From: a bacterium
GTDB taxonomy: Bacteria > CAIWAD01
NCBI GenBank assembly: GCA_030685015.1
Contig: JAUXWS010000067.1
Location: forward strand, 1 to 64,000
Direction: 5' to 3'
Length of the DNA stretch: 64,000 nt
Positions 15,774 through 24,684 of the stretch are shown piece after piece; positions within the stretch are counted from its first letter, which is position 1; each line of letters opens with the position of its first letter. The translations under genes and the position numbers were made by a program. The notes beneath the pieces were generated by a model that saw only the letters and a list, made by a program, of their open reading frames with translations, was not told the DNA's origin and searched no databases.

Positions 15774-17540
15774 TCAGTTGCAGGCCCTCACCCGGAACAG
15801 ATGCAGGGCGGGCAGCGTGGGGCCGGGCAGGGTCCAGGCATGGGAAGTGCCCAGCACGTCGGCGAAGGGCAGCCACTCGCCTGTGCCGGGGTTGGACTCG
15901 ATGCGGTAATAGAGCGCGCCGGGGACGGGGTCCCAGGTGAGCAGGAAGGTCCAGCCCATAGGCATGGCTTCCAGCTGGATGGCCAGGTTGCCCGGCGCCG
16001 GCAGCGGCTCCGGCTCTCCACCCACGCGGATGGCGCGCCCCTGCCATTGGCCGGTGTTCAGGTCGAAGGGACGGATCCATTCTCCCAGTTCGAGGGGCAT
16101 GTCCAGGATCACGGGCATCTCCGGCTCCATCATGTGCACCATGCCCAACGGATGCATGGGGTTGCCCAGGGGATCGGTGCGCCAGACCTCCAGATGGTGG
16201 TTCCACGAGCCGGAGACGAGCAGCAGGTTGTCGCCCGGCTGGGGATAGGGCTCCTGGATGACCGGGACACGCTGGATGAAGTGATAAGCGGGCACCAGAT
16301 GGATAAGGTCGATCAGGTGGTCGCCGTCCACGTCCTGCATGAAAGTGAGCGGCTCATGGAGGCGGCGCAGGTGGCTGAAGAGGCGATCCTGCTGCCCGGC
16401 GACCAGTCCGGCGCCGAAGAGGGGGTGCTGGGCCTGGTCCAGCCGGCGCCAGCTGCCGGAGGGGGGAAGCAGGATCATCGTGCCGCCGTCGGCGTCGGGG
16501 ATGCCGTCTCCGTTGCTGTCGAAGAAGCGCCGCACGCGGTTCTGCACCACGTCCAGCACGGCCACGCTGCCCGGCTCAGGCAGCAGCGTCATGCAATGGA
16601 AGCTCTCGCCGAAGCGGAGGAGGATCAACTGCTCCATGACCGTGCCTGTGGGCGAGACCTGGAGGGCGACGAGGGCGCCGGCCCCGAACTGGGTTGTTCC
16701 ACAGGCCAGCAGGGTGGACTGGCTGGGCGTGTCCAGCTTCAGCAGGTCGCTGCCATTGACCGTCCCACCCAACAAAGGTGGCAGCAGGGTCCAGCCCTGG
16801 GACCCCGGCGGGCGCGTCTGCAGGCGGCTGACCACACCCTGCCCGGGATCCGCCAGAAGCAATTGCCAATACCGGCCCGCGGCGTCCACCAGGGCGGAGC
16901 GCTTGCGCTCGCGGGGACGGGCCGCATCGTCCACGTTTCCCTGGAAGGATGCCAGGTTGTTCCGGCATTCCCGATAGTGGAAGTTGGTGCTGTCCAGACC
17001 CAGGCTGTCCTTGTAGCTCAGCTCCAGCGAATAGGCCTCCACCTCGTCGGCCGCCTCGCTGCCGTTGACCTGGACCTTGTGGCGCCACTCGTGGACCAGC
17101 ACCTCCTGCAGGAAGGTGCTGTCCGCGCCAGACACCACCTCAGGATGGACATCCACTTCGTCGGCGGCATCGCTGGCCCGGCCGTCCGTGGTCGCCACGG
17201 CGTAGTCATCGGCGGAGATGGTGCTGTCCACCTTGATGCGGCCGTCGTCCAGCTGCTTCTGCAGGCTTTTCGCGATGGCGGTCGTGCTCAGGGTGTCCAC
17301 ATTGCCCGTTGAGTCACGGAAGGTGATGGTGGCCGGCGGACCGTTCTTGATGGCGTTGATGGCGCGCTGCACACGGTCCTTCTGCGCGGCGGACAAGGGC
17401 GCGGCGGCGCGGGACTCACGCAGGGCGCCCACCTGATCCGGCGCCAGCAGGGTGTTGCGGCTGTGTTGTGGGGTGGAGATGGCCAGGGATACGCCTGCCA
17501 GCAGCAAGAGCGCACCCACACCAGGGTTGAACTTCAACAT
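15774..17540 (-). CDS. Secreted protein with a HEWRH motif and a C-terminal fibronectin-like end
   Basis: 588 residues. A signal peptide (hydrophobic GALLLLAGVSLA, about 9-20) is followed by an Ala/Gln-rich helical stretch. A region near residue 140-155 reads EVLVHEWRHKVQVNGSEAADE; HExxH-like spacing (HEWRH) with a downstream E recalls a zinc protease active site. The middle (about 210-500) looks like beta-propeller repeats with 'DSNGDGIPDADGG' and 'QDVDGDHLIDLIHL' Asp-rich turns. The last ~90 residues resemble a fibronectin type III domain (WDPVPGALYYRIES). It lacks a sorting domain of the type seen elsewhere here. Activity is unproven. Confidence 0.7.
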   Translation of the reverse strand: MLKFNPGVGALLLLAGVSLAISTPQHSRNTLLAPDQVGALRESRAAAPLSAAQKDRVQRAINAIKNGPPATITFRDSTGNVDTLSTTAIAKSLQKQLDDGRIKVDSTISADDYAVATTDGRASDAADEVDVHPEVVSGADSTFLQEVLVHEWRHKVQVNGSEAADEVEAYSLELSYKDSLGLDSTNFHYRECRNNLASFQGNVDDAARPRERKRSALVDAAGRYWQLLLADPGQGVVSRLQTRPPGSQGWTLLPPLLGGTVNGSDLLKLDTPSQSTLLACGTTQFGAGALVALQVSPTGTVMEQLILLRFGESFHCMTLLPEPGSVAVLDVVQNRVRRFFDSNGDGIPDADGGTMILLPPSGSWRRLDQAQHPLFGAGLVAGQQDRLFSHLRRLHEPLTFMQDVDGDHLIDLIHLVPAYHFIQRVPVIQEPYPQPGDNLLLVSGSWNHHLEVWRTDPLGNPMHPLGMVHMMEPEMPVILDMPLELGEWIRPFDLNTGQWQGRAIRVGGEPEPLPAPGNLAIQLEAMPMGWTFLLTWDPVPGALYYRIESNPGTGEWLPFADVLGTSHAWTLPGPTLPALHLFRVRACN

Positions 17541-17687
17541 GATAGGCCTCGAGCTGTGTGTCTGAACCAGGTTCTTATGGGCAGGCGAGTATGGCAGTTT
17601 GCGGACGATTTTTCCAGCGAAAGCTGTGATACTGGAATTGGCCGGGAAGCTGGATGGGCTGGCCGGTCAAAGTCCCATGGGCAAGAA

Positions 17688-17712
17688 GAAAGGCCCGCGC
17701 GGCGGGCCTTTC
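17688..17712 (-). terminator. Rho-independent terminator of rpsD
   Basis: Perfect 11-bp arms (17688-17698 and 17702-17712) with a 3-base loop. On the minus strand the hairpin is followed by TTCTTCTTG. It lies 30 bases downstream of the rpsD stop. Confidence 0.8.
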
Positions 17713-17742
17713 AGGTGTTCCAGTAGAGGGTTGGGAAGTCGC

Positions 17743-18363
17743 CTAGCGGCTGTAGAATTCCACCACCAGCTGCTCGTTGAACTCCCCGGGGAAGGGGACT
17801 TCGTGCTTCTCGGGGAAGTGCAGCAGCTTGCCTGAGAAGTCGTCCTGGTTCAATTCGACATAGGTCGGGGGCGTCCCCTTGCTGCCCAGGAACTGGTGGA
17901 AGATCATGGGGATTTTCCGGCTCTTCTCACGGACGCTGACCACGTCGCCCGGCATGACGCGGGCGCTGGGGATGTTGCAGCGCTTGCCGTTGAGCAGGAT
18001 GTGCCCGTGCGTGACGATCTGGCGCGCCGCGAAGATGTTGGGCGCGAAGCTCATACGCATCGCCATGACATCCAGGCGGCTTTCCAGCAGGCCGACGAAG
18101 ACCTCGCCGGTCACGCCGGCGCGCATCCGCCGGGCCCGGTCGAAGGTGCGGCGGAACTGGGCCTCGCTGATCATGCCGTAGTAGGCCCGGAACTTCTGCT
18201 TGGCGTCCAGATGGATGCCGTACTCGCTCTTCTTGGCACGGCGGTTGTGGCCGTGCTGTCCGGGGGCGAAACCCCTGCGGTCCATTGGATTGCGTTTGGC
18301 GCCGAACAAGTTGCTTTCGAAGCGGCGCGACAAACGGTCCTTCGGTCCACGGTAACGAGACAT
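17743..18363 (-). CDS. rpsD: 30S ribosomal protein S4
   Basis: S4 is a primary 16S rRNA binding protein and assembly initiator. The 206 residues match the family: MSRYRGPKDRLSRRF at the N-terminus, then 'YGMISEAQFRRTF' and an S4 RNA-binding domain (about 95-155) with LESRLDVMAMRMSFAPN. It has no zinc-binding Cys cluster. It stands alone, away from rpsM, rpsK, rpoA and rplQ, with its own candidate promoter about 270 bases upstream and its own terminator. The long leader could support S4 autoregulation. Confidence 0.96.
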   Translation of the reverse strand: MSRYRGPKDRLSRRFESNLFGAKRNPMDRRGFAPGQHGHNRRAKKSEYGIHLDAKQKFRAYYGMISEAQFRRTFDRARRMRAGVTGEVFVGLLESRLDVMAMRMSFAPNIFAARQIVTHGHILLNGKRCNIPSARVMPGDVVSVREKSRKIPMIFHQFLGSKGTPPTYVELNQDDFSGKLLHFPEKHEVPFPGEFNEQLVVEFYSR

Positions 18364-18887
18364 TGTGCTCCTCCAAGTGAGTTGATCACAGGAGCCCCGG
18401 CCTCACGAAGCGCCTGCGGACCTTCCGCCAGGCCACCGGGGAGCTACCTCCGTTGTGAAAAAGAACCCTCAGAATAATGCATGACAAGCAGATAACCAAG
18501 GAAACGCCTTCGCCTCAGGCGCCCATCTCCCCGGCTTGATCCACCGGTCCGTGGCCTGGACACTTTCGCCATCCACTTCCAAGCTCACCGCAGCTTTCCA
18601 GAAAGACAGGATGCCGGCCCGGCCCTGTAGGCCAATATCTTATTGACAGACAAGTAGTTGTCAACTGGCCCAGCCCTTGCCTGATCCTGCTTCGAGGTTG
18701 GAGCTGTTCGGAGGAACGGCCCGGACCGGCGGCCCCTGCGCCGGTCCAATTGCCCGAGGCGGATCCAGATAAAGGGCTGTGCCATGAACGATTCACGAGG
18801 CCCTCCGTACCTGCCCTCGTCGAGGTCAGGACAGGGCGGGGGCGGGTGACCGCCCCCTTCGATCATGAAACACGCATGGGAGAAGAC
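18364..18887. other. Divergent intergenic region: rpsD leader and upstream region of the lamin-tail gene
   Basis: 524 bp without a credible gene. The left half would be the ~265-nt rpsD leader. The right half holds two GC-rich hairpins on the plus strand: GGACCGGC/GCCGGTCC (18723-18747) and GGGGGCGG/CCGCCCCC (18838-18857), the latter 30 bases before the lamin-tail ATG. Confidence 0.5.
18637..18664 (-). promoter_or_regulatory. Candidate sigma-70-like promoter for rpsD
   Basis: On the minus strand TTGACA (18664-18659), a 16-base spacer, then TAAGAT (18642-18637). The -35 box is perfect and the -10 box matches 4 of 6. TATTGGCC follows immediately, resembling the TAnnTTGG boxes of other genes. 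Transcription would start near 18630. Confidence 0.5.
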
Positions 18888-19730
18888 ATGAAGCACCTTG
18901 CATGGTTGCTCGCGGCTGGACTGGTCTGCACAGCCCGGGCTGGAATCCATTTCAACGAGGTCTGCTACGACCCGGAGGGCGTCGACACCGGCCAGGAATG
19001 GATTGAATTGATCAACACCGGGACGGAGCCTGTCTCGTTGGATGGCTGGCTGCTGGACTGCAACGGTCCGAACCTGATCCTGCCCGCCGTCCAGTTGGGA
19101 CCCGGCCAGGTTCTGGTCATCCACAACAATGCGGTGGAGGCCCTGCCCCACACGCAGCAGGAAGTCTGGTTCGCCGGGCCGAGTCTGGGCAACACCCATG
19201 GCTTCCTGGGCCTGTGGCGGAGCGATGCGCAGAACCTGGGCAATCTTGTGGACTACCTGCAATACGGGCAGGTGGGACATTCCTGGGAAGGACAGGCCAT
19301 CGAGGCCGGCCTGTGGCCGGCCGGGGCCTTCCTGCCGGACGTGGAGCAAGGGCACTCCCTCCACTATCGGGGCACGGGTCTGGGACCGGAGGCCTGGTAT
19401 GATGAGGCGGAACCCGTGCCTGGGCAGACACAGACCACGGTGGGGGCCGTCGATCCCGCGGATCGGCCGGCCCAACTCAACCTGCTGGCCTGGCCCAATC
19501 CCTTCAACCCATCGACGCGCGTCTCCTTCGTGCTGCCGGAGACCGGCGATGTGCGGCTCAGCCTGATGGACATGCTGGGACGGGAGGTGCGCCTGCTGGC
19601 CGACGGCCGGCTAGGTCCGGGCCTGCACGAGATGGGCCTGGACATGGACGGACAACCTGCCGGACCCTACTTCGTCCACCTGCGGGCGGGCGACCAGAGC
19701 GCCGTGAGCAAGATCCTGCTGGTCCGGTAG
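18888..19730 (+). CDS. Secreted lamin-tail-domain protein with type IX-like sorting domain
   Basis: 280 residues. A signal peptide (HLAWLLAAGLVCTARA) is followed by a lamin-tail (LTD) domain, about 20-150, recognisable from HFNEVCYDPEGVDTGQEWIE, 'LINTGTEPVSLDGWLLDC' and GQVLVIHNN. The last ~80 residues form the sorting domain: LLAWPNPFNPSTRVSF, then LSLMDMLGREVRLL, LHEMGLDM and a final KILLVR. LTD domains occur in bacterial extracellular nucleases and adhesins; here no enzymatic domain accompanies it. ATG 18888 follows GGGAGAAG; an earlier in-frame ATG at 18876 would break the signal peptide n-region. Confidence 0.82.
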   Translation: MKHLAWLLAAGLVCTARAGIHFNEVCYDPEGVDTGQEWIELINTGTEPVSLDGWLLDCNGPNLILPAVQLGPGQVLVIHNNAVEALPHTQQEVWFAGPSLGNTHGFLGLWRSDAQNLGNLVDYLQYGQVGHSWEGQAIEAGLWPAGAFLPDVEQGHSLHYRGTGLGPEAWYDEAEPVPGQTQTTVGAVDPADRPAQLNLLAWPNPFNPSTRVSFVLPETGDVRLSLMDMLGREVRLLADGRLGPGLHEMGLDMDGQPAGPYFVHLRAGDQSAVSKILLVR

Positions 19731-19737
19731 AAACGGC

Positions 19738-19785
19738 CCGGGCCGTCCGCCCTGTCGCAGGACAGCCAGGCGGGCGGCCCGGTTG
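19738..19785 (+). terminator. Hairpin terminator after the lamin-tail gene
   Basis: A 14-bp outer stem (19738-19751 with 19769-19782, one G-T wobble) encloses a 5-bp inner stem CTGTC/GACAG (19752-19765). TTGT follows. It begins 7 bases after the stop codon. Confidence 0.65.
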
Positions 19786-19832
19786 TGCGCATCTGCCGAA
19801 TTCCATAAGCTGGTCGGGCACGATCACGCACC

Positions 19833-22526
19833 ATGCCACGACCTGCCCTGCCACTTCCCGGCACGGCAGGACTGCTTCTGGCGGTCCTGCTGCTGCTCCT
19901 TCCCGCGCCGGCCCCCGGGCAATCGGCGGGCAATCCCTCCGTCCCCCGCATCGGCCTGGTGCTCAGCGGTGGAGGAGGGCGGGGCTTCGCCCACCTTGGG
20001 GTGCTGCAGGCGCTGGAAGAGGCGCATGTCCCGCTCTACTGCATCATCGGCACCTCCATGGGAGCGGTCATTGGCGGACTTTACGCCAGTGGATACACGC
20101 CCGCCGAGATCGACTCCCTGCTCGGGCGCTACTCGTGGGGCGACCTCTTCGATGACAGGCCCGACCGCCGGCTCATGTACACAGGCCGCAGGGATGTGAG
20201 CGACCGCCACTTGGTGGAGATCCGCCTGCAGGGTCTGCGTCCCCGCTGGGCGCGCAATCTGTCCACCGGCCAGCGCGTCAGCCAGGCCTTGACGGAGATG
20301 GTCTGGCGGGCGCCGATCCAGGGCTTCGGCGATTTTGACCAACTGCGGGTCCGCTTCCGGGCCGTGGCAACCAACCTCGAGAGCGGGCAGCGCGTGGAGC
20401 TGGGCGGTGGTGATCTGGCCGAGGCGATGCGCGCCTCCATGTCGATCCCCATCCTGTTCCAACCGGTCTTGCTGGACGGGCGATTGCTGGTCGACGGCGG
20501 GCTGAGCGCCAACATCCCGGTGGAGACGGCCCGCAAGCTGGGGGCCGACCTGGTCATCGCCGTGGACGTGACCAGCCCGCTGCGGGGACCGGAGGATCTG
20601 CGCGAGGCCTGGGAGCTGGCGGATCAGGTGGTGGCCATCATGCAGGCGGAAGCCAACCAGCGTTCACGCCAGGAAGCGGACATCCTGGTTCGGCCGGACA
20701 TGCCGCCCATGGCCATGAACATCGTTGGGCATCGCGCGGAACAGGTGGCCGCCGGTCGGCGCGCCATGCTGGGTGAGCAAGCCCATTTGCGACGCCTGTT
20801 GAGCGCCAGGTGTGACTCGTCCTCGGCCATCAATGGGATTGCGGGTCTTCCCTTGAACTTCGAACTGCTTGAAGAGGAGGTCTGGCGGCCCATCGAGGAG
20901 CTTCCCGAGGCGAGAACACCCGCCTGTCCCTTGTTGCGCGGCCTACTGGTGGAGCGGCCGGCCAGTGTGGCGGATCCGCAACGCCTGTGGCGGGATCTCC
21001 TGGATTGCGGCTGCTTCCTGGATGTCCGCTGCGACACGATCCACCTGGACCAGCCGGGGGAATCATCCCATTCCTTCATTCGGGTACGGCTCCAGGCCCG
21101 CGCCGTGGTGGGTGGGGTGCGATTGCATGGCCTGGAGGAGCTGCCGCGGCGCATGTCGTCCACGGCCTGGCGGCACCTGGCCTTGGACAGTCTCTTCGGT
21201 GGTTTGGCCGGATCGCCCCTGCGCCGGATCCACCTGGACGAGGCGGCGAACGAGGCGCTCAACCGCCTGCGACGAGCCGGCTACACCCTCAGCCGTCTGG
21301 ACAGCGCCGCTCTGTGGGGCGACACACTGCATCTGCACGTGGATCCAGGACGCATGGACGACCTGCGGCTGGATGGCCTGCGCCTGCTGAGGCCGGGTAT
21401 CCTGCGGCGGGAGTTCCGTCCCCGGCCCGGCGAGCTCTTCACCGTCGCCCAGGCGGATCGCAGCATCCGGCGGCTATATGCCACAGGTCTTTTCGATCAG
21501 GTCTACCTGCGCCTCGAGCGCGAAGGGAACCGCAATGTGGCGGTCCTCCACGCCTTGGAGAAGGATTTCCCCGCCCTGCGCGGCGGCCTGCGCTATGGCA
21601 CCGCCCGGGAAGGGGAGGGTTTCGTCCAGGTGCTGTGGGAGAATCTGCTGGGACGCAGCCTGCGGGGAGACCTCTTCTGGCTGTCCGGCGCCCGCCGCGC
21701 CGAACAGCGTGTCTCGCTGGAAAGCGACCGCATCTGGCACACCTGGCTGACCACCCGCCTAAGTGCCAGCCGCTCCTTGCGGGATTTCTGGCTGGAGGGC
21801 GCCGCCCCCGCCACGACGGGCGTCCGTCATCCGGTGCATCGGGAGAATCGCGGCATCCAGATACGGGTGGGACAGCAGATCCAGCGACTGGGCACGGTTT
21901 ACGCCAGCGGAGCGTTCGAGTGGGATGAGGAAGATCTGGGTCCGGTCCACCGGCATCGGCAACTGACGCGGCTGGGCCTGCTCAGCGTGGTGGACTCCCG
22001 CGACCGGCGCAGCCTGCCACGGCGGGGCGAACACCACCGCGTCTCCTTCGAGCAGTTGCTGCCCCGCGCCGAAAGTGGAGATGCCGCCTTCCGCGCCATG
22101 GCGGAAACAGATACCTGGCGAAGCCTGGGCCGCCACACCGGCCAGTTCTCGCTGGTGTTGGGACAGTCGGACAGCCCCCAGCGACGGGACCAGTTCGAGT
22201 TCGGGGGTGATGACTGGCTGCGCACCCTGATGCCGCTCCAGGCGGCCGGACGGCAGGCAATGGGCTTCCGCGCCCGATGGCGCGCCCAGCTCATGCCCGG
22301 CCCCTGGGGCGACTGGCTGGCCTCCCTGCGCTGGTCGGCCCTGGGCTTGTCCGACGAGCTGGACCACTGGCCCCACCGCCGCGACTTCGTCCAGGAGCTG
22401 TCTCTCGCGCTCCATCTGGACAGCTCGGTGGGCGAGTTGGCCGTGGGCCTGGCGCGCCAGACCGAAAGCGGTCCGCTGGGCCAGCCCGGCCTGAGCTTGT
22501 GGGCCGACTTGGGCTATTCCTTTTGA
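19833..22526 (+). CDS. Patatin-like phospholipase with POTRA and Omp85-type barrel (PlpD/type Vd-like)
   Basis: 897 residues with a signal peptide. The patatin domain (about 40-310) has the oxyanion loop GGGGRG (about 46-51), catalytic-Ser motif GTSMG (about 73-77) and the catalytic DGG (about 221-223). A region with one or more POTRA-like repeats follows (about 410-580, e.g. FTVAQADRSIRRLYATGLFD). The rest is a beta-barrel with many short aromatic-ended strands, ending 'LSLWADLGYSF' with a terminal Phe, as expected of a BAM substrate. PlpD-type proteins display or release a lipase at the cell surface. No strong ribosome-binding site precedes the ATG. Confidence 0.9.
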   Translation: MPRPALPLPGTAGLLLAVLLLLLPAPAPGQSAGNPSVPRIGLVLSGGGGRGFAHLGVLQALEEAHVPLYCIIGTSMGAVIGGLYASGYTPAEIDSLLGRYSWGDLFDDRPDRRLMYTGRRDVSDRHLVEIRLQGLRPRWARNLSTGQRVSQALTEMVWRAPIQGFGDFDQLRVRFRAVATNLESGQRVELGGGDLAEAMRASMSIPILFQPVLLDGRLLVDGGLSANIPVETARKLGADLVIAVDVTSPLRGPEDLREAWELADQVVAIMQAEANQRSRQEADILVRPDMPPMAMNIVGHRAEQVAAGRRAMLGEQAHLRRLLSARCDSSSAINGIAGLPLNFELLEEEVWRPIEELPEARTPACPLLRGLLVERPASVADPQRLWRDLLDCGCFLDVRCDTIHLDQPGESSHSFIRVRLQARAVVGGVRLHGLEELPRRMSSTAWRHLALDSLFGGLAGSPLRRIHLDEAANEALNRLRRAGYTLSRLDSAALWGDTLHLHVDPGRMDDLRLDGLRLLRPGILRREFRPRPGELFTVAQADRSIRRLYATGLFDQVYLRLEREGNRNVAVLHALEKDFPALRGGLRYGTAREGEGFVQVLWENLLGRSLRGDLFWLSGARRAEQRVSLESDRIWHTWLTTRLSASRSLRDFWLEGAAPATTGVRHPVHRENRGIQIRVGQQIQRLGTVYASGAFEWDEEDLGPVHRHRQLTRLGLLSVVDSRDRRSLPRRGEHHRVSFEQLLPRAESGDAAFRAMAETDTWRSLGRHTGQFSLVLGQSDSPQRRDQFEFGGDDWLRTLMPLQAAGRQAMGFRARWRAQLMPGPWGDWLASLRWSALGLSDELDHWPHRRDFVQELSLALHLDSSVGELAVGLARQTESGPLGQPGLSLWADLGYSF

Positions 22527-22615
22527 CCGGCTGCCGGCCGGGTAGCGCCCCTCCTGATGGACTCCCGGGCCAATGCCGGCTTGCCTTGATCCCTCCGAAT
22601 CCCGTAAATGCAGCC

Positions 22616-23662
22616 ATGGCAAGCACCCCGGCGAAGTCCGTCCGCACCTTGCGGATCGGCGAACTGAAGCTCGCTGACGCATTGCTGCTGGCTCCCATGG
22701 AGGGCTACAGCGATCAACCCTTCCGCCGCATCTGCCGGCGGCTGGGGGCGGACCTTGCCTACACCGAGTTCACCTCCAGCGAAGCCCTCGTCCGACTCGC
22801 CGGCCGCTCCGCCAGCAAGATCAGCCTGGCCGACGACGAGCGCCCGGTGGGAATCCAGATCTACGGGCGCGATCCCGGCCGGATGGCCCAAGCGGCGCGC
22901 CAGGCGGCGGCCAATCGACCGGAGCTGGTGGACATCAACTTCGGCTGTCCGGCGCGCAAGGTGTGCGGCGGTGGGGCCGGATCGCAGTTGATGAGGGAAC
23001 CAGACCTGTTGTTGCAGATCGCCGGCGCCGTGGTGCAGGCCGTGGATCTTCCCGTCACGGTGAAAATGCGCCTGGGCTGGGATGGCCCAAGCCGCAATGC
23101 CGTGGAGCTGGCCCTGCGCTTGCAGGACTTGGGCGTCAAGGCCGTCACCATCCATGGACGCACCCGCTGCCAGAAGTTCGAGGGCCAGGCCGACTGGGAC
23201 GGCATCGCCGAGGTCAAGCGCGCCCTGGAGATCCCGGTCATCGGCAATGGCGACGTGCGCAGCCCGGAGGACGCCCGCCGCCTCTTCGACCACACCGGCG
23301 TGGATGCCGTGATGATCGGCCGCGCCGCCATCCATTACCCCTGGATTTTCCGCGAAACGCGGGCCTTCCTCGACCGCGGCCAGAACCTGCCCCCGCCCGG
23401 ACTGGAGGAGAAGGTCGATCTCCTGCTCGAGCATCTCGACCTGGCCGTCCAGCACAAGGGCGAGCAGCGGGCCGTGCTGGAGATGCGCAAGATGTACGTC
23501 GCCTACCTGCGCGATCATCCGGGCATCAAGGCGCTGCGGGCTGAACTGATGACCCTGGTGGAGGCCGCCGCTGTGCGTGGCCGCCTGCTGGAACTGCGCG
23601 CCGACCTCGAGCCGGGCGCGGAGGACCCGCGGGAGTTGGAAAGCCTGACGGCCGCCCCATGA
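22616..23662 (+). CDS. dusB: tRNA-dihydrouridine synthase, DusB-like
   Basis: Dus enzymes reduce uridine in tRNA D-loops with FMN and NADPH. The 348-residue product has LLAPMEGYSDQPFRRICR (about 26-43), VGIQIYG, the catalytic-Cys region DINFGCPARKVCGGGAGS (about 104-121), VTIHGRTRCQKF and NGDVRSPEDA ... MIGRAAIHYPW. ATG 22616 gives a normal N-terminus; the longer reading runs into the preceding barrel gene. Its stop overlaps the pdxA start by 4 bases. Confidence 0.92.
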   Translation: MASTPAKSVRTLRIGELKLADALLLAPMEGYSDQPFRRICRRLGADLAYTEFTSSEALVRLAGRSASKISLADDERPVGIQIYGRDPGRMAQAARQAAANRPELVDINFGCPARKVCGGGAGSQLMREPDLLLQIAGAVVQAVDLPVTVKMRLGWDGPSRNAVELALRLQDLGVKAVTIHGRTRCQKFEGQADWDGIAEVKRALEIPVIGNGDVRSPEDARRLFDHTGVDAVMIGRAAIHYPWIFRETRAFLDRGQNLPPPGLEEKVDLLLEHLDLAVQHKGEQRAVLEMRKMYVAYLRDHPGIKALRAELMTLVEAAAVRGRLLELRADLEPGAEDPRELESLTAAP

Positions 23663-24684
23663 GCGGGGACAGGCTGCTCGTGCTCAGCATGGGGGATCCG
23701 GCGGGGATCGGTCCGGAGGTGCTGCTCAAGGCCGCGGCGCGCTGGATGGCCGAGCGTCGACCGGGCCGCTTGCTGGCCGTGGCGCCGCCCTCCTGGCTGG
23801 ACGGCCTGCGCCGGCGCCTGGGCCTGGAGCTGCGGCTGGTGGTGGACGACGGGACGCGGGCAAGGCCCGATGGCTTGACCCTGGCGCCCTGGCCGCCACC
23901 TGTGGAGGAGGATCCGCCGACGGATCTGCTCATCCATGAGAAGGAGCCGACCCCGCCCGCCCTTCCCGCGCCCTCGCTGGCGGGAGGGATCCTGGCCTGG
24001 CTCTCGCTGGCCGCGGCCGTGGACATCGTGGGGCGGGACCCCGTCCGGCGGGCCTTGGTGACGGCGCCCGTCTGCAAGGAGTCCCTCGCCCGCGCCGGCT
24101 TCCGCTGGCCCGGCCACACCGAGTACTTGGGCTGGCGCGGCGGCGTGGCCGATCCGCTCATGTGGATGTGCTCGCCGGACCTGTCGGTGGGGCTGGTGAG
24201 CAATCACGACCCGCTCGCCCGCCTGCCCCTGGCCATCACGGCGGAGCGCGTCGAGCGCAAGGCGCGCCTTGCCCTGGCCCACCTGGCGCGGCGTCATCCG
24301 GGCGAGCGGCTGGGCGTGCTGGCCCTCAATCCCCACGCCGGCGACGGAGGCGTGCTGGGCGGGGAGGAGGTCGAGTGGCTGGGCCCGCTGCTGGAAAGCA
24401 TGCGCCGCGAAGGCCTGCCCTGCGACGGACCCCTCTCCGCCGACGCCGCCCTGGCCCGGGGGAAGGGGCGCCTGCTCGCCATGTATCACGACCAGGGCCT
24501 GCCCGTCTTCAAGCTGGTGGCGGGCGCCGCCGGTGTCAATACGACGCTGGGCCTGCCCTTTGTCCGCTGCTCGCCAGGCCATGGCACGGCCTTTGACATC
24601 GCCGGCCAGGGACGCGCCGATGAGGGGGGCCTGTTCGCCGCCCTGGCCGAGGCCTGGCGCCAGCTGGAGGACCGCGCCGCGTGA
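23659..24684 (+). CDS. pdxA: 4-hydroxythreonine-4-phosphate dehydrogenase
   Basis: PdxA oxidises 4-phosphohydroxy-L-threonine in DXP-dependent pyridoxal phosphate synthesis. The 341-residue protein carries LSMGDPAGIGPEVLLKA at the start, VTAPVCKESL, GHTEYLGWRGG (metal-binding His, about 153), NPHAGDGG (about 229), MYHDQGLPVFK (about 275) and RCSPGHGTAFDIAG. It sits in a chain of 4-base overlaps with dusB upstream and a methyltransferase downstream. No pdxJ was seen in the window. Confidence 0.94.
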   Translation: MSGDRLLVLSMGDPAGIGPEVLLKAAARWMAERRPGRLLAVAPPSWLDGLRRRLGLELRLVVDDGTRARPDGLTLAPWPPPVEEDPPTDLLIHEKEPTPPALPAPSLAGGILAWLSLAAAVDIVGRDPVRRALVTAPVCKESLARAGFRWPGHTEYLGWRGGVADPLMWMCSPDLSVGLVSNHDPLARLPLAITAERVERKARLALAHLARRHPGERLGVLALNPHAGDGGVLGGEEVEWLGPLLESMRREGLPCDGPLSADAALARGKGRLLAMYHDQGLPVFKLVAGAAGVNTTLGLPFVRCSPGHGTAFDIAGQGRADEGGLFAALAEAWRQLEDRAA

